Source of the DNA: Bacillus oleivorans
GTDB taxonomy: Bacteria > Bacillota > Bacilli > Bacillales > JC228
DNA: 64,000 bases
Assembly (NCBI RefSeq): GCF_900207585.1
Contig: NZ_OAOP01000005.1
Coordinates: 62,001 to 126,000 of the forward strand
Direction: 5' to 3'
Part shown: positions 45,441 to 57,022 of the stretch, in pieces
How the letters are laid out: each line of letters begins with the position of its first letter
How positions within the stretch are numbered: position 1 is the first letter of the stretch
Translations under genes and position numbers: made by a program
The notes under the pieces: model-generated
What the model was told of the DNA's origin: nothing
Seen by the model: the letters and a program-made list of their open reading frames with translations, nothing else
The model's database searches: none

Positions 45441-46514
45441 GTGAATCAGGAAACACTTCGATTATTTAAAACATTAACAGAGCTCCCAGGTGCCCCTGGT
45501 AATGAGCACTCTGTCCGAGCTTTTATGAAAGAACAATTAAACCTATATGCTGATGAAGTTGTACAAGATCGACTTGGAGGGGTTTTCGGGGTCAAAAGGG
45601 GAAATAGTCAGGGACCCACTGTGATGGTAGCTGGACATATGGATGAAGTGGGATTTATGGTAACAAGCATTACGAAAAATGGAATGATTCGATTTCAGCC
45701 GCTGGGTGGCTGGTGGAGCCAGGTCCTGCTTGCGCAAAGGGTGCAGGTTATCACAGACCGTGGTCCTGTTTATGGTGTAATCGGTTCAATCCCTCCGCAT
45801 CTTCTTAGTGATGATCAAAGAAAAAAACCGATGGATATTAAAAATATGCTAATTGATATCGGTGCAGATTCAAAGGAGGATGCTGAACAAATTGGCATTA
45901 AACCTGGTCAGCAAATTGTACCTGTCTGTGAATTTACTCCATTAGCGAATCCTAAAAAAATCATGGCAAAGGCCTGGGATAATCGCTACGGCTGCGGGCT
46001 ATCCATCGAACTTTTAAAGGAACTAAAGGGAGAATCAACTCCGAATGTTTTATATTCTGGAGCTACCGTTCAAGAAGAAGTGGGGCTTAGAGGGGCACAA
46101 ACTGCTGCAAATATGATTAAGCCTGATATTTTCTTTGCGCTTGATGCCAGTCCGGCGAACGACGCCTCCGGTGATCCAAATGAATTTGGTCAGCTTGGCA
46201 AAGGAACACTTTTGCGCATTTATGACCGTTCCATGGTCACTCATCGAGGGATGAGAGAGTTTGTATTAGATATGGCTGAAACTCATTCAATTCCTTATCA
46301 ATATTTTATTTCTCAAGGCGGAACTGATGCAGGAAGAGTTCATACTTCCAATGAAGGGGTTCCAAGTGCGGTTATTGGAATTTGTTCACGATATATTCAT
46401 ACCCATGCAGCGATTGTCCATGTAGATGATTATGCAGCAGCTAAAGAGCTACTGGTTAAATTAGTAAAGGCATGTGACCAAACCACTGTGGAGAGTATTC
46501 GAAATCAAAGCTGA
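45441..46514 (+). CDS. ytoP: M42-family aminopeptidase (YtoP)
   Basis: 357 residues. [13 protein letters not shown] (zinc His/Asp), later [32 protein letters not shown] (catalytic Glu pair) and [13 protein letters not shown] are the M42 glutamyl aminopeptidase/cellulase-M signatures. It would trim peptides in the cytosol as a large oligomer. The start is GTG 45441 behind GGGAGGG; the frame upstream is open but unlike the family. A terminator follows. Confidence 0.92.
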   Translation: MNQETLRLFKTLTELPGAPGNEHSVRAFMKEQLNLYADEVVQDRLGGVFGVKRGNSQGPTVMVAGHMDEVGFMVTSITKNGMIRFQPLGGWWSQVLLAQRVQVITDRGPVYGVIGSIPPHLLSDDQRKKPMDIKNMLIDIGADSKEDAEQIGIKPGQQIVPVCEFTPLANPKKIMAKAWDNRYGCGLSIELLKELKGESTPNVLYSGATVQEEVGLRGAQTAANMIKPDIFFALDASPANDASGDPNEFGQLGKGTLLRIYDRSMVTHRGMREFVLDMAETHSIPYQYFISQGGTDAGRVHTSNEGVPSAVIGICSRYIHTHAAIVHVDDYAAAKELLVKLVKACDQTTVESIRNQS

Positions 46515-46521
46515 TCACACG

Positions 46522-46557
46522 AAAGGCGGGAGAGGATTCCCGTCTTTTCCGTTTTTT
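46522..46557 (+). terminator. Terminator after ytoP
   Basis: AAAGGCGGGA pairs with TCCCGTCTTT, then TCCGTTTTTT. Confidence 0.7.
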
Positions 46558-46585
46558 ACATGAACTTGATAAAGGAGGATTCATA

Positions 46586-47104
46586 ATGAAAGTGGCTGTT
46601 GGTTCTAATAATCCGGCGAAATTAGGAGCTGTTAAAAAGGCTTTGGAGCAAATACAAGTTATCGTCATAGGTGTGGACGTCCCTTCAGGAGTAACGGCCC
46701 AGCCTTTTTCCGATCAGGAAACAATGCAAGGTGCAATCGAAAGGGCCAAAAATGCAAAGAGTAAGGCGAGTGCTGATATTGGAATAGGTCTTGAAGGTGG
46801 AGTATATCAACAGGGAAATCAGATATATGTTTGTAATTGGGGTGCTTTAAGCTGGGAAGGAGGAATCTTAACTGCAGGCGGCGCCAGAATTCCTTTGCCG
46901 GACGCAATTGCTGTAAAGCTTCTCCAAGGCCATGAACTTGGTCCGATTATGGATGAATACACACAAGAAAAGGGCATCCGCTACTCAAAAGGGGCGGTAG
47001 GGGTTTTTACTTCAGCCTGGGTAACCCGGGAAGAAATGTTTGAACATGTTGTGAAACTATTGGTTGGCCAATATATGTTTGTGCAGAAGAAAGAAAACGA
47101 TTAG
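46586..47104 (+). CDS. DUF84 (YjjX-like) non-canonical purine NTP phosphatase
   Basis: 172 residues beginning MKVAVGSNNPAKLGAVKKAL, the typical start of the DUF84/YjjX inosine-xanthosine triphosphatase family (Maf/HAM1 fold). IGIGLEGGVYQQGNQIYVCNWGAL is the second conserved block. It should clear ITP/XTP from the nucleotide pool. ATG 46586 follows AAAGGAGGATTC. It stands alone between ytoP and the branched-chain amino acid locus. Confidence 0.85.
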   Translation: MKVAVGSNNPAKLGAVKKALEQIQVIVIGVDVPSGVTAQPFSDQETMQGAIERAKNAKSKASADIGIGLEGGVYQQGNQIYVCNWGALSWEGGILTAGGARIPLPDAIAVKLLQGHELGPIMDEYTQEKGIRYSKGAVGVFTSAWVTREEMFEHVVKLLVGQYMFVQKKEND

Positions 47105-47170
47105 TTTCAGCTTTGTATATATAGAGTAATATATCAATAGGTATTTTTGCTCAATTCAAAAATGAATCGA

Positions 47171-47207
47171 AAGGATCAGGGGCTATTCCTTGATCTTTTT
47201 TTATTTT
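47171..47207 (+). terminator. Terminator after the DUF84 gene
   Basis: AAGGATCAGG pairs with TCCTTGATCTT, then TTTTTATTTT. Confidence 0.7.
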
Positions 47208-47218
47208 ACGAATTTCCT

Positions 47219-47322
47219 TGCACAAAATTGGACTGCACAGGCAAAAAACCGATTTGATCCGTCAAAAAAAAATATTCTATCCGACCACCCGATTATTTTA
47301 TCCGATAAAGCAGGGGATTAGC
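47219..47322. repeat. Short degenerate 21-22 bp repeat
   Basis: ATCCG recurs at 47257, 47279 and 47300, each followed by an A- or C-rich stretch; TGCAC at 47219 and 47234 may be two earlier decayed units. It recalls the longer 20-bp-period array at 25.6-26.1 kb. The rest of the 514-bp gap to ilvE holds the cre site and promoter listed separately. Confidence 0.35.
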
Positions 47323-47430
47323 AGAGATAAATTCTATTTCGAATACCGAATTAAAAAGGGGAGCTTCATAAATATTTAATAAGAAAAGACAAAAAAATTT
47401 CAAAAGCGGAGAAGCTTGATTTAAAAACAT

Positions 47431-47444
47431 TGTAAGCGCTTCCC
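47431..47444 (+). promoter_or_regulatory. Catabolite responsive element (CcpA cre) upstream of ilvE
   Basis: TGTAAGCGCTTCCC fits the cre consensus TGWAARCGYTWNCW at 13 of 14 positions. It is centred about 55 bp upstream of the -35 box and near -89 from the predicted transcription start, an activating rather than repressing place. In B. subtilis CcpA activates the ilv-leu operon from an upstream cre. Confidence 0.75.
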
Positions 47445-47490
47445 ATTTTGCAGATAAATCTAAATAGTCAAAAAACTAAAAAAAAGGGTG

Positions 47491-47519
47491 TTGACCAATT
47501 AAAAAAACGCGCGTAATAT
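47491..47519 (+). promoter_or_regulatory. Strong SigA-type promoter of the ilvE-ilvD locus
   Basis: TTGACC (47491-47496), exactly 17 bp of A-rich spacer, TAATAT (47514-47519). About 100 bp precede ilvE. No T-box or riboswitch lies between this promoter and ilvE. Confidence 0.75.
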
Positions 47520-47618
47520 ATTGCCAAACAGAACTATCACATTGCTACTGTTATCAGTTAATAAAGCTTATTGTCGTACGCTGATTGTATGAAAAATATA
47601 TCGAAGGGAGCGATTGAC

Positions 47619-48521
47619 ATGAGCGAACAATGGATTTATTTAAACGGCCAATTCGTAAGAAAGGAAGAGGCGGTTATATCCGTGTACGATCACGGATTTT
47701 TATACGGAGATGGGGTGTTCGAAGGGATTAGAATGTATGACGGCAATGTGTTTCGCTTACAAGAGCATGTTGATCGTCTCTATAATTCAGCGAAATCCAT
47801 AATGTTAAACATCCCATTATCTAAAGATGAAATGACCGAAGTGATTGCGGAAACTTTAAGGAAAAATCAATTTGTCGATGCTTATATCCGGGTTGTCGTT
47901 TCAAGAGGTGTCGGAAATTTAGGTTTAGACCCTTCTACATGTGCCAGACCACAAGTCATAGTCATTGCAGAACAACTTTCCCTATTTCCAAAAAGTCTTT
48001 ATGAAAAAGGGATTGATATCATTACAGTTGCAACAAGAAGAAATCGGTCTGATGTTTTATCTCCAAAAGTAAAATCATTGAACTACTTAAATAATATTCT
48101 TGTAAGAATTGAAGCTAATATTGCTGGCGCAGGGGAAGCGCTCATGTTAAATGATCAGGGTTATGTGGCTGAAGCTTCAGGTGAAAATATTTTTATCGTG
48201 AAAGGAAAAACCCTCTTAACGCCGCCTGGATATGTAGGTGCGTTAGAAGGCGTTACCCGAAATGCGATTATTGAAATTGGGCAGCAGCTCGGCTTTGATG
48301 TCCGTGAAGAAATTTTTACGAGACATGATGTTTATGTAGCAGATGAAGTGTTTTTAACTGGATCAGCTGCTGAGGTGATACCGGTAGTAAAAATCGATGG
48401 CAGAGAAATAAGTGGAGGAAAACCTGGTTTTATTACCGGAGAACTCCTAGAAGCTTTCAGAAAAAAGGTCGTTGAAGATGGATATAAGGTTTATACACAT
48501 GAAAATGTTCAAGCAGGATAA
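47619..48521 (+). CDS. ilvE: Branched-chain amino acid aminotransferase
   Basis: 300 residues, PLP fold type [22 protein letters not shown] at the start and the PLP lysine in [21 protein letters not shown] fit BCAA transaminase, as does [16 protein letters not shown]. It does the last step to leucine, isoleucine and valine. ATG 47619 is chosen for GAAGGGAG at good spacing. It is the first gene of the locus, driven by the promoter at 47491, with ilvD 20 bp after it. It shares the fold with dat at 36726 but lacks dat's substrate motif. Confidence 0.93.
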   Translation: MSEQWIYLNGQFVRKEEAVISVYDHGFLYGDGVFEGIRMYDGNVFRLQEHVDRLYNSAKSIMLNIPLSKDEMTEVIAETLRKNQFVDAYIRVVVSRGVGNLGLDPSTCARPQVIVIAEQLSLFPKSLYEKGIDIITVATRRNRSDVLSPKVKSLNYLNNILVRIEANIAGAGEALMLNDQGYVAEASGENIFIVKGKTLLTPPGYVGALEGVTRNAIIEIGQQLGFDVREEIFTRHDVYVADEVFLTGSAAEVIPVVKIDGREISGGKPGFITGELLEAFRKKVVEDGYKVYTHENVQAG

Positions 48522-48541
48522 TAGATGCTGGAGGAGATTCG

Positions 48542-50209
48542 ATGCGAAGTGACATGATTAAGGTCGGCATTGACCGGGCTCCCCACCGAAGTTTGCTGTA
48601 TGCAACGGGAGTAAAAACACAAGATTTAGATAAACCATTTATCGGAATCTGTAATTCATATATTGATATTATTCCTGGCCATGTACACTTGAAGGCATTT
48701 GCAGAAGTTGTCAAAGAAGCCATTCGGGAAGCGGGCGGTATTCCATTTGAATTTAATACCATTGGGGTTGATGATGGAATCGCAATGGGACATATCGGAA
48801 TGAGATATTCCTTGCCGAGCAGAGAGTTAATAGCGGATTCAGCCGAAACAGTTATTAATGCACATTGGTTTGATGGAGTGTTCTATATACCTAACTGTGA
48901 CAAGATTACTCCTGGCATGTTAATGGCTGCAGTAAGAACGAATGTCCCTTCTGTATTTGTATCAGGCGGTCCAATGGAAGGCGGAATATCGTCTTCAGGC
49001 AAACCACTTTCTCTCGTTTCGGTGTTTGAAGGTGTTGGGGCCCATCAGGCTGGAAAAATGACCAAAGAAGAATTACTGGATATTGAGCAAAATGCTTGTC
49101 CAACTTGTGGATCCTGTTCCGGAATGTTTACTGCGAATTCGATGAACTCGCTTATGGAAATGCTTGGTTTGGCATTACCGGGAAATGGAACCATTGTGGC
49201 AACGTCTGAAGCAAGGTATCAATTGGTTCGGGATGCTGCACGTCACCTTATCCACATGGTTAAAAATGATATTAAACCTAGAGATATTGTAACAAAAGAA
49301 GCTATCGATGATGCTTTTGCGCTGGATATGGCTATGGGAGGTTCTACTAACACAGTTTTACATACTCTTGCCATAGCTAATGAGGCTGGAATTGATTATG
49401 ATCTCAACAGAATTAATGAAATAGCCCAAAAAGTGCCGTACTTAGCCAAAATTAGCCCAGCTTCGGATTACACAATGGACGATGTCCACCGTGCAGGCGG
49501 CATTAGTGCGATAATCAATGAGTTATGCAGGATTGAAGGATTAATCCACAGAGATCGGATTACGGTAACTGGCCAAACCATTTCTGAGTTAGTAGAGCCT
49601 TACGGCATAAAGAATGACCAGGTGATTCGAAGGTTAGAAAATCCATATAGCCCTGTTGGCGGATTGTCGGTTTTATACGGCAATTTGGCTCCAGACGGCG
49701 GTGTCATAAAAGTCGGTGCCGTCGACCCGTCGATTAAAACCTTTATGGGAGAAGCCATTATATTTAACTCCCAGGAAGAAGCACAAAAAGGAATTGATGA
49801 GGGTCTTGTAAATGAAGGTCATGTAGTGGTAATCCGTTATGAAGGTCCTAAAGGCGGACCCGGAATGCCAGAGATGCTCGCTCCGACTGCAAGTATTGCA
49901 GGCCGCGGCTTAGGAACAAAGGTCGCACTTATAACTGATGGACGCTTCTCAGGAGCAACAAGAGGAATATCAATCGGACATATTTCCCCTGAGGCAGCTG
50001 AAGGCGGTCCGATAGCTTTTCTTAAGAACGGTGATCCGATTTTAATCGATTTAACCAACAGAAGAATCAACGTTCTTTTAACCGAAGAAGAACTCGAAAA
50101 CCGCAAGAAAAATTGGGTGCCGCCAGAACCAAAGATCAAACGGGGCTACTTAGCGAGGTACTCGAAATTAGTAACATCTGCAAGTACAGGCGGAATTATG
50201 AAAATTTAA
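48542..50209 (+). CDS. ilvD: Dihydroxy-acid dehydratase
   Basis: 555 residues, the usual length. Iron-sulfur cysteines lie in [10 protein letters not shown] and [18 protein letters not shown] (both IlvD/Edd signatures), and [19 protein letters not shown] is the second signature near the C-terminus. It makes 2-keto acids of the Val/Leu and Ile pathways. GGAGGAG precedes ATG 48542. In B. subtilis ilvD is unlinked; here it sits upstream of the T-box with ilvE. Confidence 0.97.
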   Translation: MRSDMIKVGIDRAPHRSLLYATGVKTQDLDKPFIGICNSYIDIIPGHVHLKAFAEVVKEAIREAGGIPFEFNTIGVDDGIAMGHIGMRYSLPSRELIADSAETVINAHWFDGVFYIPNCDKITPGMLMAAVRTNVPSVFVSGGPMEGGISSSGKPLSLVSVFEGVGAHQAGKMTKEELLDIEQNACPTCGSCSGMFTANSMNSLMEMLGLALPGNGTIVATSEARYQLVRDAARHLIHMVKNDIKPRDIVTKEAIDDAFALDMAMGGSTNTVLHTLAIANEAGIDYDLNRINEIAQKVPYLAKISPASDYTMDDVHRAGGISAIINELCRIEGLIHRDRITVTGQTISELVEPYGIKNDQVIRRLENPYSPVGGLSVLYGNLAPDGGVIKVGAVDPSIKTFMGEAIIFNSQEEAQKGIDEGLVNEGHVVVIRYEGPKGGPGMPEMLAPTASIAGRGLGTKVALITDGRFSGATRGISIGHISPEAAEGGPIAFLKNGDPILIDLTNRRINVLLTEEELENRKKNWVPPEPKIKRGYLARYSKLVTSASTGGIMKI

Positions 50210-50214
50210 TCAGG

Positions 50215-50521
50215 ATAAATCGCTGACGAGGCAAAAGTGATTGGATTTTAGTATTCACAGAGAGCCGGTGGTGCTGGAAACCGGTAATACGCCCAATCAT
50301 GACATCCCCTCTGAGTGCTGTTCTGAACCTTTAGTAGGAATCGCCGAGTTTAACATACTCGTTATCAAATGGAGAGGTTGAGGGTCAGATCCCGGCCAAT
50401 CTCTCACTGAGGTAGTATCTGCGAGGATCCTACAAATTAGGGTGGTACCATGGAAAGGAAAATAGCCTTTTCATCCCTACGAAACGAAGCAAGTGTCGTA
50501 GTGGGTGATTAGGCTTTTTTT
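50215..50521 (+). ncRNA. T-box leader inside the BCAA locus (apparent Ile specifier)
   Basis: T-box motif AGGGTGGTACCATGG at about 50439-50453. The terminator is AATAGCCT...ATCCCTACGA paired with TCGTAGTGGGTGATTAGGCT, then TTTTTT (50462-50521). In stem I, GACATCCCCTCTGAGTGC aligns with the GAA-specifier-xCC-TGGAGC layout of the leuS T-box, giving ATC (50304-50306), an isoleucine codon. It lies 6 bp after ilvD, so it controls read-through or an internal start for ilvB onwards. Confidence 0.88.
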
Positions 50522-50529
50522 ATTATAAA

Positions 50530-50693
50530 GCTCTGTTAAGCAACATTGATGTTATTCGCTAAAGTCCACTCCCTTTCCGCGGACGAACCACCGAGCCTCC
50601 TCGCTCGTACCTCACTGAGGGGTCTCGGTCGGCTCGTTTTTCTGCAGGAGTCTCGTGGATTTTAGCTCATTACAATTTTAGTTTCCACAGAGC
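50530..50693. repeat. Dispersed inverted-repeat element, copy 3
   Basis: Ends GCTCTGT (50530-50536) and ACAGAGC (50687-50693). Inside: CACTCCCTTTCCGCGGACGA, CGAGCCTCCTCGCTCGTACC, GAGGGGTCTC and TCTGCAGGAGTCTCGTGGA, the complement of the blocks in copies 2 and 4. It lies in the untranslated leader between the T-box terminator and ilvB. Confidence 0.65.
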
Positions 50694-50758
50694 ATTATTT
50701 ATAAAAACGTCACTTAGCCTAATGCGAAACAATGATTCCCTTGAGAGGAGATGAAAAA

Positions 50759-52465
50759 ATGAAGGTAGATGTAAAGGCGGATCCTGGGACTCACCTTAGC
50801 GGTGCTGAAACTCTGATTCACGCCTTAAAGCAAGAAGGAGTTGAAGTTGTATTTGGATATCCGGGTGGGGCCGCATTACCCATTTATGATGCACTCTATC
50901 AAAACCCGATCCGGCACATTCTTGCCAGACATGAACAAGGAGCGATTCACGCGGCTGAAGGGTATGCAAGAGTTTCAGGAAAGGCGGGAGTCGTGATTGC
51001 AACTTCCGGACCCGGTGCTACTAATTTAGTAACCGGAATAACAGATGCCATGATGGATTCAATTCCTCTTGTGGTATTTACGGGGCAGGTGGCATCGGGA
51101 CTGATTGGGACCGACGCATTCCAAGAGGCTGACGTAATTGGCATTACCATGCCAATTACAAAACATAATTATCAGGTTCGTAATTTGCAAGATCTCCCCA
51201 GAATTATTAAAGAAGCCTTTCATATTGCAACAACAGGAAGACCAGGGCCAGTTTTAATAGACATTCCAAAAGATGTCTCTACTGTTAAGGGAAAAGTGGT
51301 TTTTCAAGAGACTGTTGATTTACCGGGTTTTCAGCCTACTATTCACCCGAATGTATTACAAATTAAAAAATTAAATGAAGCGATAGAATCAGCAAAGAGA
51401 CCCGTTATATTAGCCGGTGCTGGTGTTTTACATGCGCAAGCATCCGAACAGCTGCTTGCGGTGGCAGAGACGAGAAAAATACCAGTGGTTCACACTCTCC
51501 TTGGCTTGGGCGGATTTCCAGCCGATCACCGATTATTTTTGGGAATGGGAGGAATGCATGGATGCTATGCGGCAAACATGAGTCTTTATGAGTGTGATCT
51601 CCTGATTAATGTAGGGGCAAGATTCGATGATCGGCTAACAGGAAATCTTAAAACCTTTGCTCCGCGTGCAAAAATAGCCCATATCGATATTGACCCGGCG
51701 GAGATTGGCAAAAACGTAGTTACTCATATTCCAATCGTAGGAGATGCTAAAGCAGCATTGCAAAAACTGCTGGACGAAAACGGATCAGGTTCTAAATCTG
51801 ATGAATGGCTTGCTCATCTCAAGGAGTATCAAGATGAATATCCGTATTGGCACAACGAGGTAAGTGAAGGGATTTCACCTCAAGAATTAATCCAAATGGC
51901 CCATGAGATTACAAAAGGCAATGCGGTTGTTACAACAGATGTCGGTCAGCACCAGATGTGGGCAGCTCAATATTACACCTTTAACCAGCCTCATAACTGG
52001 GTAACCTCAGGCGGACTTGGAACGATGGGATTTGGTTTTCCAGCAGCGATTGGGGCTCAAATCGCAAAGCCAGATAAAAACGTAATCGCGATTGTCGGAG
52101 ATGGCGGTTTTCAAATGACATCCCAAGAATTGATCTTACTAAAGGAACTCTCTCTCCCGGTTAAAGTCATTATTGTAAACAATGGATCACTCGGCATGGT
52201 ACGGCAATGGCAGGAAAAATTTCATGGAGAGAGGTATTCACACTCAATTCTCACCGTCCAGCCGGATTTTGTAAGACTGGCAGAGGCTTATGGTGTAAAA
52301 GGATATTGCGTGTCATCACCAGAACAGGCCAGAGAATTACTTGCCGAAGTTTTACCGCTAGATGAACCAGCTGTCATTGACTGCAGAGTTAGTCCGACAG
52401 AAAATGTGTTTCCGATGGTTGCGCCAGGATCAGGATTACATGAAATGATTGGGGTGAAACCATGA
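50759..52465 (+). CDS. ilvB: Acetolactate synthase, large (catalytic) subunit
   Basis: 568 residues. Thiamine diphosphate enzyme making acetolactate and acetohydroxybutyrate. [18 protein letters not shown] and the catalytic Glu region [16 protein letters not shown] are at the start, and the TPP-binding [15 protein letters not shown]...[12 protein letters not shown] near the end. ATG 50759 follows GAGAGGAG. The stop overlaps ilvN by four bases (ATGA), coupling the subunits. The leader has the T-box and a repeat element. Confidence 0.96.
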   Translation: MKVDVKADPGTHLSGAETLIHALKQEGVEVVFGYPGGAALPIYDALYQNPIRHILARHEQGAIHAAEGYARVSGKAGVVIATSGPGATNLVTGITDAMMDSIPLVVFTGQVASGLIGTDAFQEADVIGITMPITKHNYQVRNLQDLPRIIKEAFHIATTGRPGPVLIDIPKDVSTVKGKVVFQETVDLPGFQPTIHPNVLQIKKLNEAIESAKRPVILAGAGVLHAQASEQLLAVAETRKIPVVHTLLGLGGFPADHRLFLGMGGMHGCYAANMSLYECDLLINVGARFDDRLTGNLKTFAPRAKIAHIDIDPAEIGKNVVTHIPIVGDAKAALQKLLDENGSGSKSDEWLAHLKEYQDEYPYWHNEVSEGISPQELIQMAHEITKGNAVVTTDVGQHQMWAAQYYTFNQPHNWVTSGGLGTMGFGFPAAIGAQIAKPDKNVIAIVGDGGFQMTSQELILLKELSLPVKVIIVNNGSLGMVRQWQEKFHGERYSHSILTVQPDFVRLAEAYGVKGYCVSSPEQARELLAEVLPLDEPAVIDCRVSPTENVFPMVAPGSGLHEMIGVKP

Positions 52466-52986
52466 AAAAGAGAATCGTGACAGCTTTTGTTTTGAATCAG
52501 AGTGGAGTATTAAACAGGGTGACGGGGCTCTTTACAAAGCGTCAGTTCAATATTGAAAGTATTACAGTCGGTCACACTGAAACAGAAGGAGTCTCCCGGA
52601 TGACATTTGTCGTTTATGTAGAGGATGATCGGCAAATCGAACAGCTTATTAAACAATTAAACAAGCAAATTGATGTTTTGAAAGTTTCTGATATTACCGA
52701 TCAGGCGATTGTAGCAAGAGAACTCGCCTTAATAAAAGTACTGAGCAACGGTCAGACTCGGACAGAAATTAATGGGATTATTGAACCTTTTCGGGCAAGT
52801 GTGATCGATATGTCCAGAGACAGTGTTACCGTTCAGGTAACCGGTGATACGGAGAAGGTTGAGGCGATGATCGAGCTTTTAAAACCATACGGAATTAAAG
52901 AAATGGCACGAACAGGTTTAACAGCGTTTCCGAGAGGAACACAAAAATCAGTTACAGAACTAAAGCAATACACACTATTTAAATAA
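52462..52986 (+). CDS. ilvN: Acetolactate synthase, small (regulatory) subunit
   Basis: 174 residues. The N-terminal ACT domain ([34 protein letters not shown]) binds valine for feedback inhibition, and the C-terminal ALS small-subunit domain ([27 protein letters not shown]) contacts the large subunit. Called ilvH in B. subtilis. Overlaps ilvB by four bases and is 14 bp before ilvC. Confidence 0.95.
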   Translation: MKKRIVTAFVLNQSGVLNRVTGLFTKRQFNIESITVGHTETEGVSRMTFVVYVEDDRQIEQLIKQLNKQIDVLKVSDITDQAIVARELALIKVLSNGQTRTEINGIIEPFRASVIDMSRDSVTVQVTGDTEKVEAMIELLKPYGIKEMARTGLTAFPRGTQKSVTELKQYTLFK

Positions 52987-52994
52987 GGGGATGA

Positions 52995-55554
<2,560 letters not shown>

Positions 55555-55593
55555 TCGCTATTGAACAGTCAAATAAAATGGGAGGGACTTGCG

Positions 55594-56691
55594 GTGAAAA
55601 AGAAAGTGGCAGTGCTGCCTGGAGATGGAATCGGTCCAGAAGTAATGAGCGGGGCGCTTGAAGTGTTACATGCAGTGGGGGAACGATTTGGTCACGATTT
55701 CGAAGTGGAGCAAGGAGACATTGGCGGGGTTGCCATAGACCTTCACGGAGAACCACTTCCTCAAACAACGTTAGAGCTTTGCGGACAAAGTGATGCGATT
55801 TTATTAGGAGCAGTCGGCGGACCGAAATGGAAGGATGTACCTGTACATCTTCGTCCAGAAAAAGGTTTGCTGGATATTAGAAAGGAACTGGGTCTGTTTG
55901 CCAATCTGCGTCCAGTTGCTACGTTTGATAGTTTGCTAGAAGCATCACCTTTAAAGCGAAATGTAATAGAAAATGTTGATTTTGTCATCGTTCGAGAGCT
56001 GACAGGCGGAATTTACTTTGGCAAACCAAGTGAAAGAAGAGGAAAAAATAAAGAGATTGCAGTCGATACGCTTACTTATGACCGCAGTGAAATTGAAAGA
56101 GTGGTCCATAAAGCTTTTCAGCTTGCGTCGATCAGAAGAAAAAAATTAACGTCAGTTGATAAGGCAAATGTCTTGGAATCAAGCCGGATGTGGCATGAGG
56201 TTGTAGATGAAGTCTCACATAACTATCCTGAGGTGGAGGTTGAACATCTGCTAGTTGATGCGGCTGCTATGAAACTTATTTACCAACCGAAGCATTTTGA
56301 CGTAATTGTTACGGAAAATATGTTTGGAGATATCTTAAGTGATGAAGCATCTATGCTAACTGGTTCACTTGGCATGCTGCCGTCTGCCAGTCTACGGGAG
56401 GATTTTCTTGGCCTGTATGAACCAGTTCATGGCTCAGCTCCCGATATTGCAGGACAGGGTAAAGCAAATCCGCTGGCTATGATACTCTCAGTTGCCATGA
56501 TGCTCAAATATTCATTCGGTCTTAAACAAGAAGCAGAATTAATCGAGCATGCCGTTCAGGAAGTGCTGAAGGCCGGATATCGGACTAGAGATCTTGGAGG
56601 AGACACAGGCACAAATGAAATGAGCCAATTAGTGCTCCATTATCTCGAAGAAGAACAAGTATCGTCTGCCATCATGAGTGTTTATTTGTAA
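55594..56691 (+). CDS. leuB: 3-isopropylmalate dehydrogenase
   Basis: 365 residues. VAVLPGDGIGPEVM opens the NAD-dependent decarboxylating dehydrogenase fold, VRELTGGIYFG holds substrate residues, and the family signature NMFGDILSDEASMLTGSLGMLPSAS is present. GTG 55594 with GGGAGGG upstream is the best start; an upstream TTG frame is unlike the family. It is followed by 331 bp with a repeat element and hairpin before leuC. Confidence 0.96.
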   Translation: MKKKVAVLPGDGIGPEVMSGALEVLHAVGERFGHDFEVEQGDIGGVAIDLHGEPLPQTTLELCGQSDAILLGAVGGPKWKDVPVHLRPEKGLLDIRKELGLFANLRPVATFDSLLEASPLKRNVIENVDFVIVRELTGGIYFGKPSERRGKNKEIAVDTLTYDRSEIERVVHKAFQLASIRRKKLTSVDKANVLESSRMWHEVVDEVSHNYPEVEVEHLLVDAAAMKLIYQPKHFDVIVTENMFGDILSDEASMLTGSLGMLPSASLREDFLGLYEPVHGSAPDIAGQGKANPLAMILSVAMMLKYSFGLKQEAELIEHAVQEVLKAGYRTRDLGGDTGTNEMSQLVLHYLEEEQVSSAIMSVYL

Positions 56692-56733
56692 TAGGCTGTT
56701 TTCTAAAGATTTTGATGAAATCAGCATAACAAG

Positions 56734-56888
56734 CAGTTGAAATACACGAAGACTCATTTCCACTGCTACATATAAAGAATAGATTGTAGCAGTGGAAAGT
56801 GGGAAAAGCGAGCCAGGCGAGACCCCGCAGCGAGGTACGAGCGAGGAGGCTCGCAGGCCGCCGCGGAAAGCGAAGTGTATTTCAACTG
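56734..56888. repeat. Dispersed inverted-repeat element, copy 4, with hairpin insert
   Basis: Perfect 14-bp terminal repeats: CAGTTGAAATACAC (56734-56747) and GTGTATTTCAACTG (56875-56888). The inner blocks GAGACCCCGCAG, GAGGAGGCTCGCAGGC and CCGCGGAAAGCGAAG match copy 2. After GAAGACTCA, a separate palindrome has been inserted (56758-56797, 13-bp perfect stem TTCCACTGCTACA). Confidence 0.75.
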
Positions 56889-56942
56889 CGTTGTAATTAG
56901 CAACAAACTATCGAACAGCCTTGCAAAAACACCCGAAAAATT

Positions 56943-56974
56943 GCGAGGTACAAGAACTCAATCTTGTACCTCGC
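56943..56974 (+). other. Strong hairpin upstream of leuC without a T-tract
   Basis: GCGAGGTACAAG pairs perfectly with CTTGTACCTCGC around AACTCAAT, followed by TTGAATAAAG, so it is not a classic terminator. It may be an mRNA processing or stabilising structure between leuB and leuC. Confidence 0.5.
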
Positions 56975-57022
56975 TTGAATAAAGCTGAGACATAGATTGA
57001 TTGTTAGGGAGGGACAAAGACG

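Noticed and set aside
47451-47618. A T-box or CodY box in the ilvE leader
   Set aside because: No GGTGG-type T-box motif is present, and AT-rich stretches such as AATTTCAAAAG match the CodY box too loosely to call.
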